A DNA stretch of 64,000 bases from Desemzia sp. RIT 804 (GTDB taxonomy: Bacteria > Bacillota > Bacilli > Lactobacillales > Carnobacteriaceae), in contig NZ_JAFEMV010000005.1 in assembly GCF_016892605.1 (NCBI RefSeq), forward strand, positions 1 to 64,000. The letters run 5' to 3'. The notes under the pieces are model-generated. The model had not been told where the DNA came from, did no database searches, and saw only the letters and a program-made list of their open reading frames with translations. Positions 24,527-33,650 of the stretch are shown one piece after another (positions within the stretch are counted from its first letter, which is position 1; every line of letters starts with the position of its first letter). The translations under genes were made by a program, and so were the position numbers.

Positions 24527-25399
24527 TCAACCGTTAATGACTGTCCCACCATTTACATGCAAGACTTGTCCAGTAACATAACTAGAATCCGAGCTAGCTA
24601 AGTAAACATAAGCAGGCGCTAGTTCGTAAGCTTCTCCAGCTCTTTTCATTGGGACGGATGCTCCGAATTTTTCTTTATCGGTAGTTCCTGTAGTTGCTGG
24701 AATCAGAGGTGTCCAAATAGGACCTGGAGCCACAGCATTCACACGTAATTTTTTATCTAAGAATTCTGTGTTTTGTGCTAAAGATCTAGTAAAAGAAACG
24801 ATAGCTCCTTTAGTCGAGGAGTAATCCAATAGAGAAGGATTGCCTTGGTAAGCTGTAACAGACGTACTGTTAATAATTGTTCCCCCTTCATTAAAATACG
24901 GAAGAGCAGCTTTGGCGAAATAAAACATGGAAAAAATATTTGTACGGAAAGTACGATGCAACTGTTCCACTGAAATATCTGTGATCGATTCTTTTGATAA
25001 TTGTTCTGCAGCATTGTTCACTAAGATATCGATACCGCCATATTCAGCGACCGTTTTGTCCACTACTTCTTTTACAAAGTCATCATCACCCACGTCTCCG
25101 GTAAACCAAAGAACTGAACCATTTAATTCTTTCACGCGTTGTTTTACTTCAGCGGCATCTTTGTGATTCTCAATATCCACTAAAGCTAACTTAGCGCCTT
25201 CTTTAGCAAATGCAATAGCAACTGCGGCACCAATTCCGCTATCAGCCCCAGTAATAATTGCCACTTTGTCTTTTAATTTTCCAGCAGCTTGGTAATCAGG
25301 ATTTTCATTTAAAGGCTTTGGACTCATGTCATCTGACTTATCGGGTTGGAAATAATTTTCTTTGGGAGCTTGAGTGTCAAGTTTCTTTTCATCTGCCAT
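24527..25399 (-). CDS. SDR family oxidoreductase, general-stress type
   Basis: A 290-residue classical short-chain dehydrogenase with an extra N-terminal segment (QAPKENYFQPDKSDDMSPKPL), as in B. subtilis stress proteins YdaD and YhdF. Cofactor motif TGADSGIGAAVA near residue 50, NNAAEQ, catalytic Ser in SVTAYQG and the YSSTK catalytic Tyr-Lys pair. The start at 25399 has AAAGGATGG upstream. A longer frame to 25465 lacks a ribosome binding site. Likely NADPH-dependent; substrate unknown. Confidence 0.88.
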   Translation of the reverse strand: MADEKKLDTQAPKENYFQPDKSDDMSPKPLNENPDYQAAGKLKDKVAIITGADSGIGAAVAIAFAKEGAKLALVDIENHKDAAEVKQRVKELNGSVLWFTGDVGDDDFVKEVVDKTVAEYGGIDILVNNAAEQLSKESITDISVEQLHRTFRTNIFSMFYFAKAALPYFNEGGTIINSTSVTAYQGNPSLLDYSSTKGAIVSFTRSLAQNTEFLDKKLRVNAVAPGPIWTPLIPATTGTTDKEKFGASVPMKRAGEAYELAPAYVYLASSDSSYVTGQVLHVNGGTVING

Positions 25400-25576
25400 T
25401 AAAAAGCACCATCCTTTTTTAGTTTTATAATCAATGTCAGAATAGCAAGTAAGGTACAAGAACACAACCGAAAAGCCTTCGCAAGAAAGCCTCTTCTCGG
25501 GCTACATAATTGGCTTATGAAAGTAAAAAAAGTATACTAAATATAGGAAACAGTGGTCATTGAGGAGGATTTTGCT

Positions 25577-26011
25577 ATGCCAGAAATAAAAAGGAAAGAA
25601 CATAAGCTGGATACAGGAAAAGACGAAGATATCGAGTTGAAAACTGGACGGATAAGAATTTATTTTCAAAATCGATACAATCTTATCTCATTAATAAATG
25701 ACTTTTTAGTAGGGATTATGTATATTTCAGGAAGTTTAGCCCCAATAATAGGATTTCCAAGTCAGTACGGCACTTACCTTTATCTAGCAGGAGGGATCTT
25801 TTTGACGATGCGTCCAGTGTTGAAAATCATTCATAATATTTATATTTATAAAGACGTTGACTATATAGACGAAGCAGAATTAAAAGCTAGAGAAGAAGAG
25901 GCAGAGAAAAATAAGGAAGAGGAGAACAAAAAACAAGAAGAGCAGGAGTACAATGAAGAGTATTATGGTGATGACAAGAATGAAGAGTATGAGAAGCACG
26001 ATGACGCTTAA
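25577..26011 (+). CDS. YrhK-domain membrane protein
   Basis: A 144-residue protein with two hydrophobic segments (LISLINDFLVGIMYISGS and YLYLAGGIFLTMRPVLKII), the YrhK (PF14145) pattern, followed by a highly charged Glu/Lys-rich C-terminal tail of about 45 residues that should form a helix or coiled coil. The ATG at 25577 lies after GAGGAGG with a normal spacer. It is followed after 47 bases by a DUF4153 gene on the same strand, probably an operon. Function unknown. Confidence 0.78.
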   Translation: MPEIKRKEHKLDTGKDEDIELKTGRIRIYFQNRYNLISLINDFLVGIMYISGSLAPIIGFPSQYGTYLYLAGGIFLTMRPVLKIIHNIYIYKDVDYIDEAELKAREEEAEKNKEEENKKQEEQEYNEEYYGDDKNEEYEKHDDA

Positions 26012-26058
26012 ATCAGTGTTAAACAAAGATTCAATTCATAGAAAGAAGGTTGGGAAAA

Positions 26059-27843
26059 ATGAGATGGATACAATTTTTTAAAGAACGAGTGCAGAGTTTA
26101 ACTAATGCGGTTAGTAGATTTCCATTGTCTGTAATATTTTTAGTCATTGCTACAAGCATCTTGTCTCTTAATATACAGACTGAAGAATTTGATTATTATG
26201 AGTTGATGATCGCCAGTTTTGTGGGGGCTTTAGCTGCAGCAGTTGCGCAAATGGCTTATGAACGATTTTTCTATCCTAAAAGTAAATTGCGAATGATCGT
26301 CCATTTGCCGGCACTTCTATTAGCTATCATTTACTATTTTACTATACAGATTGAACCGGATGTTTTTTCATTCGAAGTAATGATTCGTACAACCGTATTA
26401 TCGTTCGCATTGTTTATTGCGTTCGTTTGGTCTCCTAGTATTCGTAATCGATTAACTTTTAGCGATTCTTTTACAGCTACTTTCAAGGCTTTATTTACAA
26501 CGCTTTTATTTTCTGTTGTATTAGGTGCAGGGATCACGTCTATTTTATCAGCGGTCAATGTTTTGTTATTCACAGTTGATTATCGCGTTTTCATGCACGC
26601 AGCAAATATAGTCGCTTCTTTATTTGCTCCAGTTTTCTTCATGTCCGATATTCCACATTATCCTGTGTCTAGTGAAAAGGATTCTATAAAAGAAGACTTT
26701 TCTCCAGAAGTTAAAACAGCCATTAGCGTACCCAAAACAATGGAAGTTTTGTTATCTTATATTATCATCCCGATCACAATGATTTTTACAGTTATATTGA
26801 CCCTGTATATCCTCATCAATATAGGAAGAGATTTTTGGGTAGATAATTTACTTGAACCCATGTTAGTAAGTTACTCTATCATAGTGATTTTAGTTATGTT
26901 ACTGATCGGAAGATTAGAAAATAAAATTGCCAGTAGTTTTAGATTGGTTTTCCCAAAAATACTGTTCTTTATTGTTCTGTTGCAAACAGTGGCTTCTGTT
27001 ATACAAATCAGTGATAAAGGGCTGACAATTGGCCGTTATTACGTTATCTTGTTTGGACTCTTTGCAATCATTGCCAGTGTTATTTTTAGTATTTGGCCTA
27101 AACAAAAAAATGGATTAGTAGCTGTTGTACTGATTGCTTTTTCAGTAATTTCGATAGTTCCACCAGTAGATGCTTTTACAGTCAGTAAAAATGGACAAAT
27201 TGCTTTTCTAAGGACTGTGTTAAGCAATAATGACATGCTGGCGCAAAATACTGTTGTTCCAAAAAACGATGTACCAGAAAATGAGCAGCGGAAAATTGTT
27301 GAAACGATCAATGACTTAGAAAGGAATGGGTATATTGAAGAAGTTGCATTTCTGCCTGAAGATTTTCAGTCTTCAGTAGATTTTGAAGAGACATTCGGTT
27401 TTGACCAATACGGCCATACAACAGAGGAAAACAATTATTATTATTTTGAATGGGCTAATGAAACAGCTTTAGACATCTCAAATTATCAATCTATGTTAAA
27501 AATGCAAGTAGATACAATGACTCAAGGCGCGAATACAGAGACTATTCAAATGATCGAAATAGAAGGAAGTATGTATCAATTAGAGCTAGCAGAAGAAAAC
27601 AATACTGTCTTTCTATCTTTAAATGATGAAACTGGTCAAGAATTATTGAGCAGTAACATAAGTGCTGCAGCTGATGAATTAAAGCAAAGTACTAGTGGGA
27701 TTTCAACTAACTTAACTTTAGAACAAGCGTTGTTTGAGGAAGAAAACGATGAAGCTGTGTTGGATATTCTAGTGACTCAGTTGGATATAAACAGCAACGG
27801 AGAAGTATTTATAGAACTATTTGCTTTTGTTACGGTCAAATAA
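26059..27843 (+). CDS. DUF4153 domain-containing membrane protein
   Basis: A 594-residue protein with about 10-12 hydrophobic helices in the first 380 residues and a soluble, probably extracytoplasmic, C-terminal part of about 200 residues starting near DAFTVSKNGQIAFL. This layout and the segment LSYIIIPITMIFTVILTLYIL match DUF4153 proteins. Function unknown. The ATG at 26059 follows GAAAGAAGG; a TTG nine bases upstream is less likely. It lies between the YrhK and SRAP genes on one strand with short gaps. Confidence 0.8.
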   Translation: MRWIQFFKERVQSLTNAVSRFPLSVIFLVIATSILSLNIQTEEFDYYELMIASFVGALAAAVAQMAYERFFYPKSKLRMIVHLPALLLAIIYYFTIQIEPDVFSFEVMIRTTVLSFALFIAFVWSPSIRNRLTFSDSFTATFKALFTTLLFSVVLGAGITSILSAVNVLLFTVDYRVFMHAANIVASLFAPVFFMSDIPHYPVSSEKDSIKEDFSPEVKTAISVPKTMEVLLSYIIIPITMIFTVILTLYILINIGRDFWVDNLLEPMLVSYSIIVILVMLLIGRLENKIASSFRLVFPKILFFIVLLQTVASVIQISDKGLTIGRYYVILFGLFAIIASVIFSIWPKQKNGLVAVVLIAFSVISIVPPVDAFTVSKNGQIAFLRTVLSNNDMLAQNTVVPKNDVPENEQRKIVETINDLERNGYIEEVAFLPEDFQSSVDFEETFGFDQYGHTTEENNYYYFEWANETALDISNYQSMLKMQVDTMTQGANTETIQMIEIEGSMYQLELAEENNTVFLSLNDETGQELLSSNISAAADELKQSTSGISTNLTLEQALFEEENDEAVLDILVTQLDINSNGEVFIELFAFVTVK

Positions 27844-27865
27844 GACAGAGAGGAGCAGATAAATA

Positions 27866-28441
27866 GTGTGTGGAAGATACTCATTTGAAGCTAGTAAGAA
27901 AGAATTAAGTGAACGGTACCAGTTGAAAGAATCGGCGGATGAATATAAAGAAAAAGAAGAAATCTACCCGACAAATATTTCTCCTATTGTTCTTCCAGAA
28001 GCAAAAATCGGTTTTCTAACTTGGGGATTTTCTCCAAGTTTTACAAAGCGGCCCCTGATCAATGCACGAGGAGAAACGATATTAGAGAAACAGACTTTCA
28101 GTCAAGCTTTTAAAACAAAACGGTGTCTTGTACCAGCGACATCATTTTTTGAATGGGAAAAGCTTGATAACCGCAAAGAAAAACGTGAAATCTCTGTCAA
28201 AAACCAAACTATTTTTTCAATGGCAGGTATATATGACTCTTTTCTAGATAAAAATGGGAAAGAAGTGTGGATGTACTCCATTATCACGACTGAAGCTAAT
28301 GAACAATTGAAAGGGATACATGATCGAATGCCGGTTATTTTAACACTTGAAAATGAAGATGACTATTTGGATTTAGACCAGCCTCCTGAAAAAATACAAG
28401 AATTGTTGAAACCTTTTGAACAGGAATTGATTGTTGTGTAA
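27866..28441 (+). CDS. SOS response-associated peptidase (YedK/HMCES, SRAP)
   Basis: A 191-residue SRAP protein that shields abasic sites in single-stranded DNA by a covalent thiazolidine link through Cys2. Seen: MCGRYSF at the start with Cys2 available after Met removal, NARGETI and KTKRCLVPATSFFEWEK with the catalytic Glu, and GIHDRMPVIL with the catalytic His. It starts with GTG after GAGGAGCAG. Its length is slightly below that of E. coli YedK. A terminator and a tandem repeat array follow. Confidence 0.95.
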   Translation: MCGRYSFEASKKELSERYQLKESADEYKEKEEIYPTNISPIVLPEAKIGFLTWGFSPSFTKRPLINARGETILEKQTFSQAFKTKRCLVPATSFFEWEKLDNRKEKREISVKNQTIFSMAGIYDSFLDKNGKEVWMYSIITTEANEQLKGIHDRMPVILTLENEDDYLDLDQPPEKIQELLKPFEQELIVV

Positions 28442-28456
28442 GTAGAAACTAGTGTG

Positions 28457-28484
28457 AAAAGCTGGATACTCTCCAGCTTTTTTA
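28457..28484 (+). terminator. terminator after the SRAP gene
   Basis: AAAAGCTGGA and TCCAGCTTTT flank a five-base loop, followed by TTATT. Confidence 0.85.
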
Positions 28485-28611
28485 TTCGGTTTAAATATTC
28501 TGAATATCGCTTGGCCAGTTTTGGTGGAGTTAGTATTAAGGCCTGTATTGGGTATGGTCGATATGATGATGTTGGGAAATATGTCAGACAATACCTATGT
28601 GGCAATAGCAG

Positions 28612-28968
28612 TTTCTTTCGTAGAGTCCATTTTCTCAGTTTCGTTTGATGATTTTCCAAACAAAACTGAGAAATGAAATCATAGAAAGTCAGGCTTGTGC
28701 AACGCGTCTAAGAACAGAGAGTGGAGCAAAACGTTTAGACTTCCGTGAGGTTCACTTTTCTCTTTTAGTTGGGTGTACTTTCCCAACAAAAAGAGGAAGT
28801 GAAACTACAGGAAGTCTGTTTTGTGCAACGCGTCTAAGAACAGAGAGTGGAGCAAAATGTTTAGACTTCTGTGAGGTTCACTTTCCTCTTTTAGTTGGGT
28901 GTACTTTCCCAACAAAAAGAGGAAGTGAAACTACAGGAAGTCTGTTTTTGTGCAACTCGTTTAAACCT
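28612..28968 (+). repeat. class II hairpin repeats, three units in tandem (126-bp period)
   Basis: Units begin at about 28612 (partial), 28717 and 28843. The last two are nearly identical: GAGAGTGGAGCAAAA..GTTTAGACTTC..GTGAGGTTCACTTT, a TTTTAGTTGGG/CCCAACAAAA stem, GTGAAACTACAGGAAGTC, GTGCAACGCGTCTAAGA. The first unit has the same outer parts but a different central stem (TTCTCAGTTTCGTTTG with CAAACAAAACTGAGAA). Short open frames here are incidental. The rest of 28485-29101 holds no gene. Confidence 0.85.
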
Positions 28969-29101
28969 TAGTACAAAAAAGTTAGTAAGTTTATCGTATA
29001 CAAATTACTTTCAGAGAAAGAAAAACCTTATTCATAGCAAATCAACGTGTAAATCAGTATAATTTGGTTAAACGATAAATTTTACTGAAAGTTGGGCTAT
29101 C

Positions 29102-29587
29102 ATGAAATTATATATTCGAGCAAAGCGCTTTTCATTAAGAGATGGATTGATCGTACGAAATGAAAAAGATGAACCGATTTACGAAATCAAGAGTGAATGG
29201 CTCTCTTTTGGACGTAAGGTACATATTTATGACCAAAATAAAGAAGAAGTGGCTTCTATTGAAGAAAAAAAATTAGGTTTTTCGCCAAAATACGCAATCA
29301 ATCAATTGGAAACAAATGTAGCCGTGGTCAAAAAAGAGAAGAATCTAATGACTTCAGACTATGACATTGATAAACTTAATTGGAGAATCAGGGGTAATGT
29401 GGAAGACAATGACTATAAAATAAAAGAAAAATTACGGACTGTAGCAGAATTGAAGAAAAAGTGGTTCTCAGTCGGTGAGTCTTATGTACTAGAAGTAGAA
29501 GAAGAGCAAGATTCGATCGTAGCTTTAGCTATAGTAGTAGCGATATGGAGCTTACAGGCAGACACGGAAGAAAAAGAAGACAGATAA
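29102..29587 (+). CDS. LURP-one-related (YxjI-like) family protein
   Basis: A 161-residue protein with the Tubby-like beta-barrel pattern of LURP-one-related proteins: MKLYIRAKRFSLRDGLIVRN at the start, then alternating strands (EPIYEIKSEWLSFGRKVHIYD, EVASIEEKKLGFSPKYAI), WRIRGN near residue 100 and YVLEV...DSIVALAIVVAI near the end. Bacterial members may bind membrane lipids; the function is unproven. The ribosome binding site is weak. A terminator shared with the convergent metallopeptidase gene follows. Confidence 0.85.
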   Translation: MKLYIRAKRFSLRDGLIVRNEKDEPIYEIKSEWLSFGRKVHIYDQNKEEVASIEEKKLGFSPKYAINQLETNVAVVKKEKNLMTSDYDIDKLNWRIRGNVEDNDYKIKEKLRTVAELKKKWFSVGESYVLEVEEEQDSIVALAIVVAIWSLQADTEEKEDR

Positions 29588-29591
29588 AAAC

Positions 29592-29635
29592 GAAGAACTC
29601 CTTACCATTTTAATAAATTGGTGAGGAGTTCTTTT
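29592..29635. terminator. bidirectional terminator
   Basis: GAAGAACTCCTTACCA pairs with TGGTGAGGAGTTCTTT between two convergent genes. Confidence 0.85.
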
Positions 29636-29654
29636 CTCATTTCACGAAAAATGA

Positions 29655-30395
29655 TTAGATGTTGATTTGGAAGTAATCCATGAGCGAATTCTTTTTCCCA
29701 CTATTGTACCAATCTTGGTACTGAGAAAATACCTGTTTGATATCTCCCTCTGCTCGGTCGATCAATTTTTTTACGGCTAAAAAACTTCTCCAATAATCAT
29801 ACATGATACTGGTCATATTACCTTTGTAACTGGTGCTTCCAAAATCACTTAGAGGATGCTGACCATATGTATCTTTAAACTCTTTTACTAAAGTTCTTTC
29901 AACTGCGCTGATTTCATCAAATGCTTGATCATCTAACAAAAATTTTCTAGGTAAATAAAAACACATGCCTTCTTCAAACCAAATATCTTTCTCCCAATCA
30001 CCCACATCAAATTCTTCTAAAAATAAATCACTATGATGAGTTAACTCATGCGCTAAAATCTCCATCATTTGGCTTTTTGTGTTTTGTTCATAATAGTTTT
30101 TGATAACAGGTAAGTCGCGGCTATCTAATTGCTCAAAGAAAATAGACTGCCATTCCTCAACAATGGGTGACATGTAAATAATGTTTTTTTTCGTATAAGC
30201 TGGTATCGGTACAGTAGAAAAAATAGTTGTTGCCAAATCAGCTGGTGTCCAAACGACAGCTTTTGGACTTTCTTTTAGAGCGAATTCTTGTTGGAGATAT
30301 AGTTGATAGGGTTGAAGACGTTGAAACATAGAATGCGCTAAATCTTTATGAAGCATCATTTGGTTTTCATTTTCAAAAGCAAAAATCTGTTTCAT
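29655..30395 (-). CDS. putative gluzincin-type zinc metallopeptidase
   Basis: A 246-residue protein I cannot place in a named family. It contains HELTH (116-120) followed 19-23 residues later by WFEEG, a gluzincin-like arrangement (compare WLNEG in M1 aminopeptidases), so His116, His120 and a Glu near residue 142 may bind zinc. There is no signal peptide, so it is probably cytosolic. The start has AAGGACTAAG upstream, a moderate site. It is followed upstream on the same strand by a DUF6176 gene 32 bases away, likely one transcript. Confidence 0.7.
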   Translation of the reverse strand: MKQIFAFENENQMMLHKDLAHSMFQRLQPYQLYLQQEFALKESPKAVVWTPADLATTIFSTVPIPAYTKKNIIYMSPIVEEWQSIFFEQLDSRDLPVIKNYYEQNTKSQMMEILAHELTHHSDLFLEEFDVGDWEKDIWFEEGMCFYLPRKFLLDDQAFDEISAVERTLVKEFKDTYGQHPLSDFGSTSYKGNMTSIMYDYWRSFLAVKKLIDRAEGDIKQVFSQYQDWYNSGKKNSLMDYFQINI

Positions 30396-30427
30396 AGGCT
30401 TAGTCCTTTCCTGACAATATTGGTTCT

Positions 30428-30784
30428 CTAGTCGTTCATTTCTTTTTTGATCTTATCTTGGATCATGACTACATTTGTTTTTAGCAAGTGCTCACCATAA
30501 GTAGCATCAATACATTCGCCCCAGTAGTCTAAATGTTTCTTGTCGACATAAGCATCAGAAAAAATAACTTCACTAGCAGTCATCCCCTGATAAGAAACCC
30601 AATATAAATACATAGATCCTTCTATGACTTCCTCAAATATCGACTCAACGTACATTTTTTCATTTGGTAAAGTTTTGACGACTTCAGCTAAATGCTGATT
30701 CAAAAAATTCATCCATTCTCGAGCAGTCTCTTCTTTCCCAGATTTCACTCTAAAACGTTCTAATTCCACATGTAACGGTTTCAT
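30428..30784 (-). CDS. DUF6176-like small protein
   Basis: A 118-residue soluble protein beginning KPLHVELERFRVKSGKEETA, with EWMNFLNQHLAEV and VESIFEE..GSMYLYWVSYQ segments, resembling the DUF6176 group of ferredoxin-like-fold proteins. Function unknown. It is the first gene of a two-gene minus-strand unit with the putative gluzincin and diverges from galK. Confidence 0.65.
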   Translation of the reverse strand: MKPLHVELERFRVKSGKEETAREWMNFLNQHLAEVVKTLPNEKMYVESIFEEVIEGSMYLYWVSYQGMTASEVIFSDAYVDKKHLDYWGECIDATYGEHLLKTNVVMIQDKIKKEMND

Positions 30785-30862
30785 TCTGTTCCCCCAAAAA
30801 AATAGTTAGCTTAAGTATAGCAAAAATAGGACAATTTCTAAACAGAGTAGAAAAGTTAAAAT

Positions 30863-30907
30863 GTTTAGTAAACTTTACTTGAATTTGTTTACTAAATGGA
30901 ATAAAAT
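30863..30907 (+). promoter_or_regulatory. gal promoter with two GalR-type operators
   Basis: -35 TTGAAT (30879-30884), a 17-base spacer and -10 TAAAAT (30902-30907). Two palindromic sites, GTTTAGTAAAC (30863-30873) and GTTTACTAAAT (30887-30897), are 24 bases apart centre to centre; the second lies in the spacer. They are the likely targets of the LacI-family regulator encoded at the operon's end. Confidence 0.75.
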
Positions 30908-30923
30908 ATAGCCAAAGACAAAT

Positions 30924-30937
30924 TGAAAGCGTTTTTA
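30924..30937 (+). promoter_or_regulatory. cre site (CcpA) before galK
   Basis: TGAAAGCGTTTTTA matches TGWAANCGNTNWCA except at one position. It lies between the -10 and the galK start, where CcpA would block elongation. Confidence 0.65.
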
Positions 30938-30955
30938 ACAAAAGGAGGTAAAGAA

Positions 30956-32119
30956 ATGCAATTGAATACATTAAAAGAAAAATTTGAACAATTATATGGG
31001 GAAAAGGAGGTGCAATCTTTTTTTGCTCCAGGAAGAATCAACCTGATTGGGGAACACACCGACTACAATGGGGGAAACGTATTTCCTTGTGCGATTACTT
31101 TAGGAACTTATGGAATCGCTAGCAAAAGAAAAGATGGTACAGTGAAGCTGTACTCTGAGAATTTTCCAGAAACTGGGATTATTTCATTTGATTTAAATGA
31201 TTTGGAATATAAAAAAGAGCACAATTGGGCAAACTACCCAAAAGGTGTACTGAAGTTTTTAAAAGAAGCGGGACATGATATTTCTACGGGGTTAGAAATG
31301 GTTATTTATGGAAATATTCCGAATGGTGCCGGACTGTCTTCTTCTGCTTCAATCGAATTGTTGATGGGAGTGGTATTAGAAGAGTTATTTCAGCTAACTG
31401 TTGATCGATTGGATTTGATCCAAATTGGAAAAAAAGTAGAAAATGAATTTATTGGTGTTAATTCAGGAATCATGGATCAATTTGCTGTAGGGATGGGTGA
31501 AAAGAATAAAGCTATTTTGTTGGATACGAATACCTTAGATTATGAAATGGTACCCGTTGAACTTACAGAACATGTTATCGTAATCATGAATTCTAAGAAA
31601 AGACGCGAGTTGGCTGACTCAAAATATAACGAACGTCGCAGTGAATGTGAACAAGCATTAAGCGAACTGCAAAGCGTGTTGGATATTCAATCATTAGGTG
31701 AGCTAGATGAAATGACTTTTGAATCGAATAAACAAGTGATTTCCAATGAAGTTTTAGTTAGACGTGCCAAGCATGCAGTTTATGAAAACCAACGGACTTT
31801 AAAAGCAACAAAAGCATTAAAATCTGGAGATCTAGCTACTTTTGGAACATTGATGAATGACTCTCATTTGTCTACTCAAAATGATTATGAAGTGACGGGT
31901 ATCGAGCTTGATACGCTGGTACATAGTGCTTGGAAACAGCCAGGAGTTGTTGGCGCTCGCATGACAGGAGCTGGATTTGGCGGATGCGCAATTGCGATCG
32001 TACAAAAAGACAACACTGACATCTTTATCAAAGATGTTGGTTCTGAATATGAAAGTAAAATTGGCTATGGCGCTGAATTTTATATTGCAGAAATTAGTGA
32101 CGGAGCTAAAATACTGTAA
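30956..32119 (+). CDS. galK: galactokinase
   Basis: GalK phosphorylates alpha-D-galactose to galactose-1-phosphate, the first committed step of the Leloir pathway. The 387-residue GHMP kinase has [16 protein letters not shown] near residue 25, the ATP-binding loop [11 protein letters not shown] near residue 123, [11 protein letters not shown] near residue 170 and [14 protein letters not shown] near residue 345. The ATG at 30956 follows AAAGGAGG. First gene of galK-galT-galM-galR. No galE is present, so UDP-galactose epimerisation must be encoded elsewhere. Confidence 0.96.
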   Translation: MQLNTLKEKFEQLYGEKEVQSFFAPGRINLIGEHTDYNGGNVFPCAITLGTYGIASKRKDGTVKLYSENFPETGIISFDLNDLEYKKEHNWANYPKGVLKFLKEAGHDISTGLEMVIYGNIPNGAGLSSSASIELLMGVVLEELFQLTVDRLDLIQIGKKVENEFIGVNSGIMDQFAVGMGEKNKAILLDTNTLDYEMVPVELTEHVIVIMNSKKRRELADSKYNERRSECEQALSELQSVLDIQSLGELDEMTFESNKQVISNEVLVRRAKHAVYENQRTLKATKALKSGDLATFGTLMNDSHLSTQNDYEVTGIELDTLVHSAWKQPGVVGARMTGAGFGGCAIAIVQKDNTDIFIKDVGSEYESKIGYGAEFYIAEISDGAKIL

Positions 32120-32147
32120 AAAATCTACTTAAAAAAGGAGTAATAAA

Positions 32148-33626
32148 GTGATTGAACAAGCAATAATCGATTTTATTGAAATTGGTATTCGTAAGCAAAA
32201 CATCGCTAAACTAGACCGTGTGTATAAAACAAATCAATTATTGGCTTTATTGCAAAAAAAAGATTTTGTTTCTTCTACCGTGCACAGTACACCGTTGCCG
32301 CTTGTTTTAGAAGTGCTAGATAAATTGGTAGAATATGCAGTAATAACTGGAACGATTGAAGATAGTGCTTCCCAAAGAGATGTATTGGAAGCTAAAATCA
32401 TGGATTTGGTAACACCTTTGCCATCAAAAATAAACGATGACTTCTGGACTTTATATGAAAATAGTCCCAAAGAAGCTACCGATTATTTTTACTGGTTGAG
32501 TCAATCAAATAATTACATTAAAACTAGAAGTATAGCTAAAAATATTCATTTTTTAAAAGATACAGAATATGGAGAATTGGAAATCACGATCAATTTGTCG
32601 AAACCTGAAAAAGATTCAAAAGAAATTGCGCGTACAAAAAATGCAGTCAGCTCTAGTTACCCTGCTTGTTTATTGTGTATAGAAAATGAGGGGTACGAGG
32701 GACATCTAACGCACCCTGGAAGGGCGAATCATCGGCTGATTCGAATGTCCATCAATCATGAAATATGGGGCTTTCAGTACTCTCCTTATTCATATTACAA
32801 TGAACACGCTATTTTCTTATCCGAAGAACATCGTCCTATGAAAGTAAAAGGAGAAGCGTACCGAAAATTATTGAGTATCGTAGAAACCTTACCCCATTAT
32901 TTTGTCGGGTCTAACGCAGGTTTACCGATTGTTGGCGGATCGATTTTGTCGCATGACCATTATCAAGGAGGACGGCATATTTTCCCAATGGAAAAAGCGA
33001 AAATAGTTGTACCTTTTTCTTTAGAACAATACCCTGAAGTAGAATCTGGAATTATAAAATGGCCAATGTCCGTCATTCGACTTAAAAGCAAGCAACCTGA
33101 AAAGCTGGTTGAAGCTGGCGCATATATTTTGAACAAATGGGAGCAGTACAGTGATGAATCTGTAGGGATCAGAGCTTATAGCGGAGAAGAACCACATAAC
33201 GCGATCACTCCTATCGCACGACAAAACAAAGGCGTGTTTGAATTAGATTTAGTCTTACGCAATAATCGAACATCAACAGAATTTCCAGATGGGATATTTC
33301 ACCCTCATCCTGATGTGCAACACATCAAAAAAGAAAATATTGGTTTAATAGAAGTGATGGGGTTGGCTATCTTGCCTCCGCGGTTAAAATCGGAACTGAT
33401 AGAAGTAGAAAAATATGTATTGGATCAGCCAAATACAATAGCTGATTATCATAGGGACTGGGCAGAAAAGTTGAAAACAACACAGCCTATCACGGAAGAA
33501 ACAGTTGGAAAAGTCATTCAAGAAAGTGTAGGAGCAGTATTTTTACGGGTATTAGAAGATGCAGGGGTTTATAAAACAACTGAAGAAGGCAAGGCAGCTT
33601 TTAAAAGGTTTATTGAAACACTTTGA
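32148..33626 (+). CDS. galT: UDP-glucose-hexose-1-phosphate uridylyltransferase (class II)
   Basis: Exchanges UMP between UDP-glucose and galactose-1-phosphate. At 492 residues it belongs to the longer Gram-positive class of GalT. Seen: PACLLCIENEGYEGHLTHPGR near residue 178, FQYSPYSYYNEHAIFLSEEH near residue 205, and SHDHYQGGRH near residue 267, a probable nucleotide-binding histidine block. It starts at GTG after AAAAGGAG, 28 bases after galK. Confidence 0.95.
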   Translation: MIEQAIIDFIEIGIRKQNIAKLDRVYKTNQLLALLQKKDFVSSTVHSTPLPLVLEVLDKLVEYAVITGTIEDSASQRDVLEAKIMDLVTPLPSKINDDFWTLYENSPKEATDYFYWLSQSNNYIKTRSIAKNIHFLKDTEYGELEITINLSKPEKDSKEIARTKNAVSSSYPACLLCIENEGYEGHLTHPGRANHRLIRMSINHEIWGFQYSPYSYYNEHAIFLSEEHRPMKVKGEAYRKLLSIVETLPHYFVGSNAGLPIVGGSILSHDHYQGGRHIFPMEKAKIVVPFSLEQYPEVESGIIKWPMSVIRLKSKQPEKLVEAGAYILNKWEQYSDESVGIRAYSGEEPHNAITPIARQNKGVFELDLVLRNNRTSTEFPDGIFHPHPDVQHIKKENIGLIEVMGLAILPPRLKSELIEVEKYVLDQPNTIADYHRDWAEKLKTTQPITEETVGKVIQESVGAVFLRVLEDAGVYKTTEEGKAAFKRFIETL

Positions 33627-33650
33627 GTTACACAATAGGGAGGGAAGAAG

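Noticed and set aside
28612-28968. CRISPR array
   Set aside because: The unit is 126 bp with near-identical interiors and long inverted arms. There are no short direct repeats with unique spacers and no cas genes.
28645-28971. 108-codon frame with internal sequence repeats
   Set aside because: It lies inside the tandem hairpin repeats and its protein repeats simply mirror the DNA repeat. No ribosome binding site.
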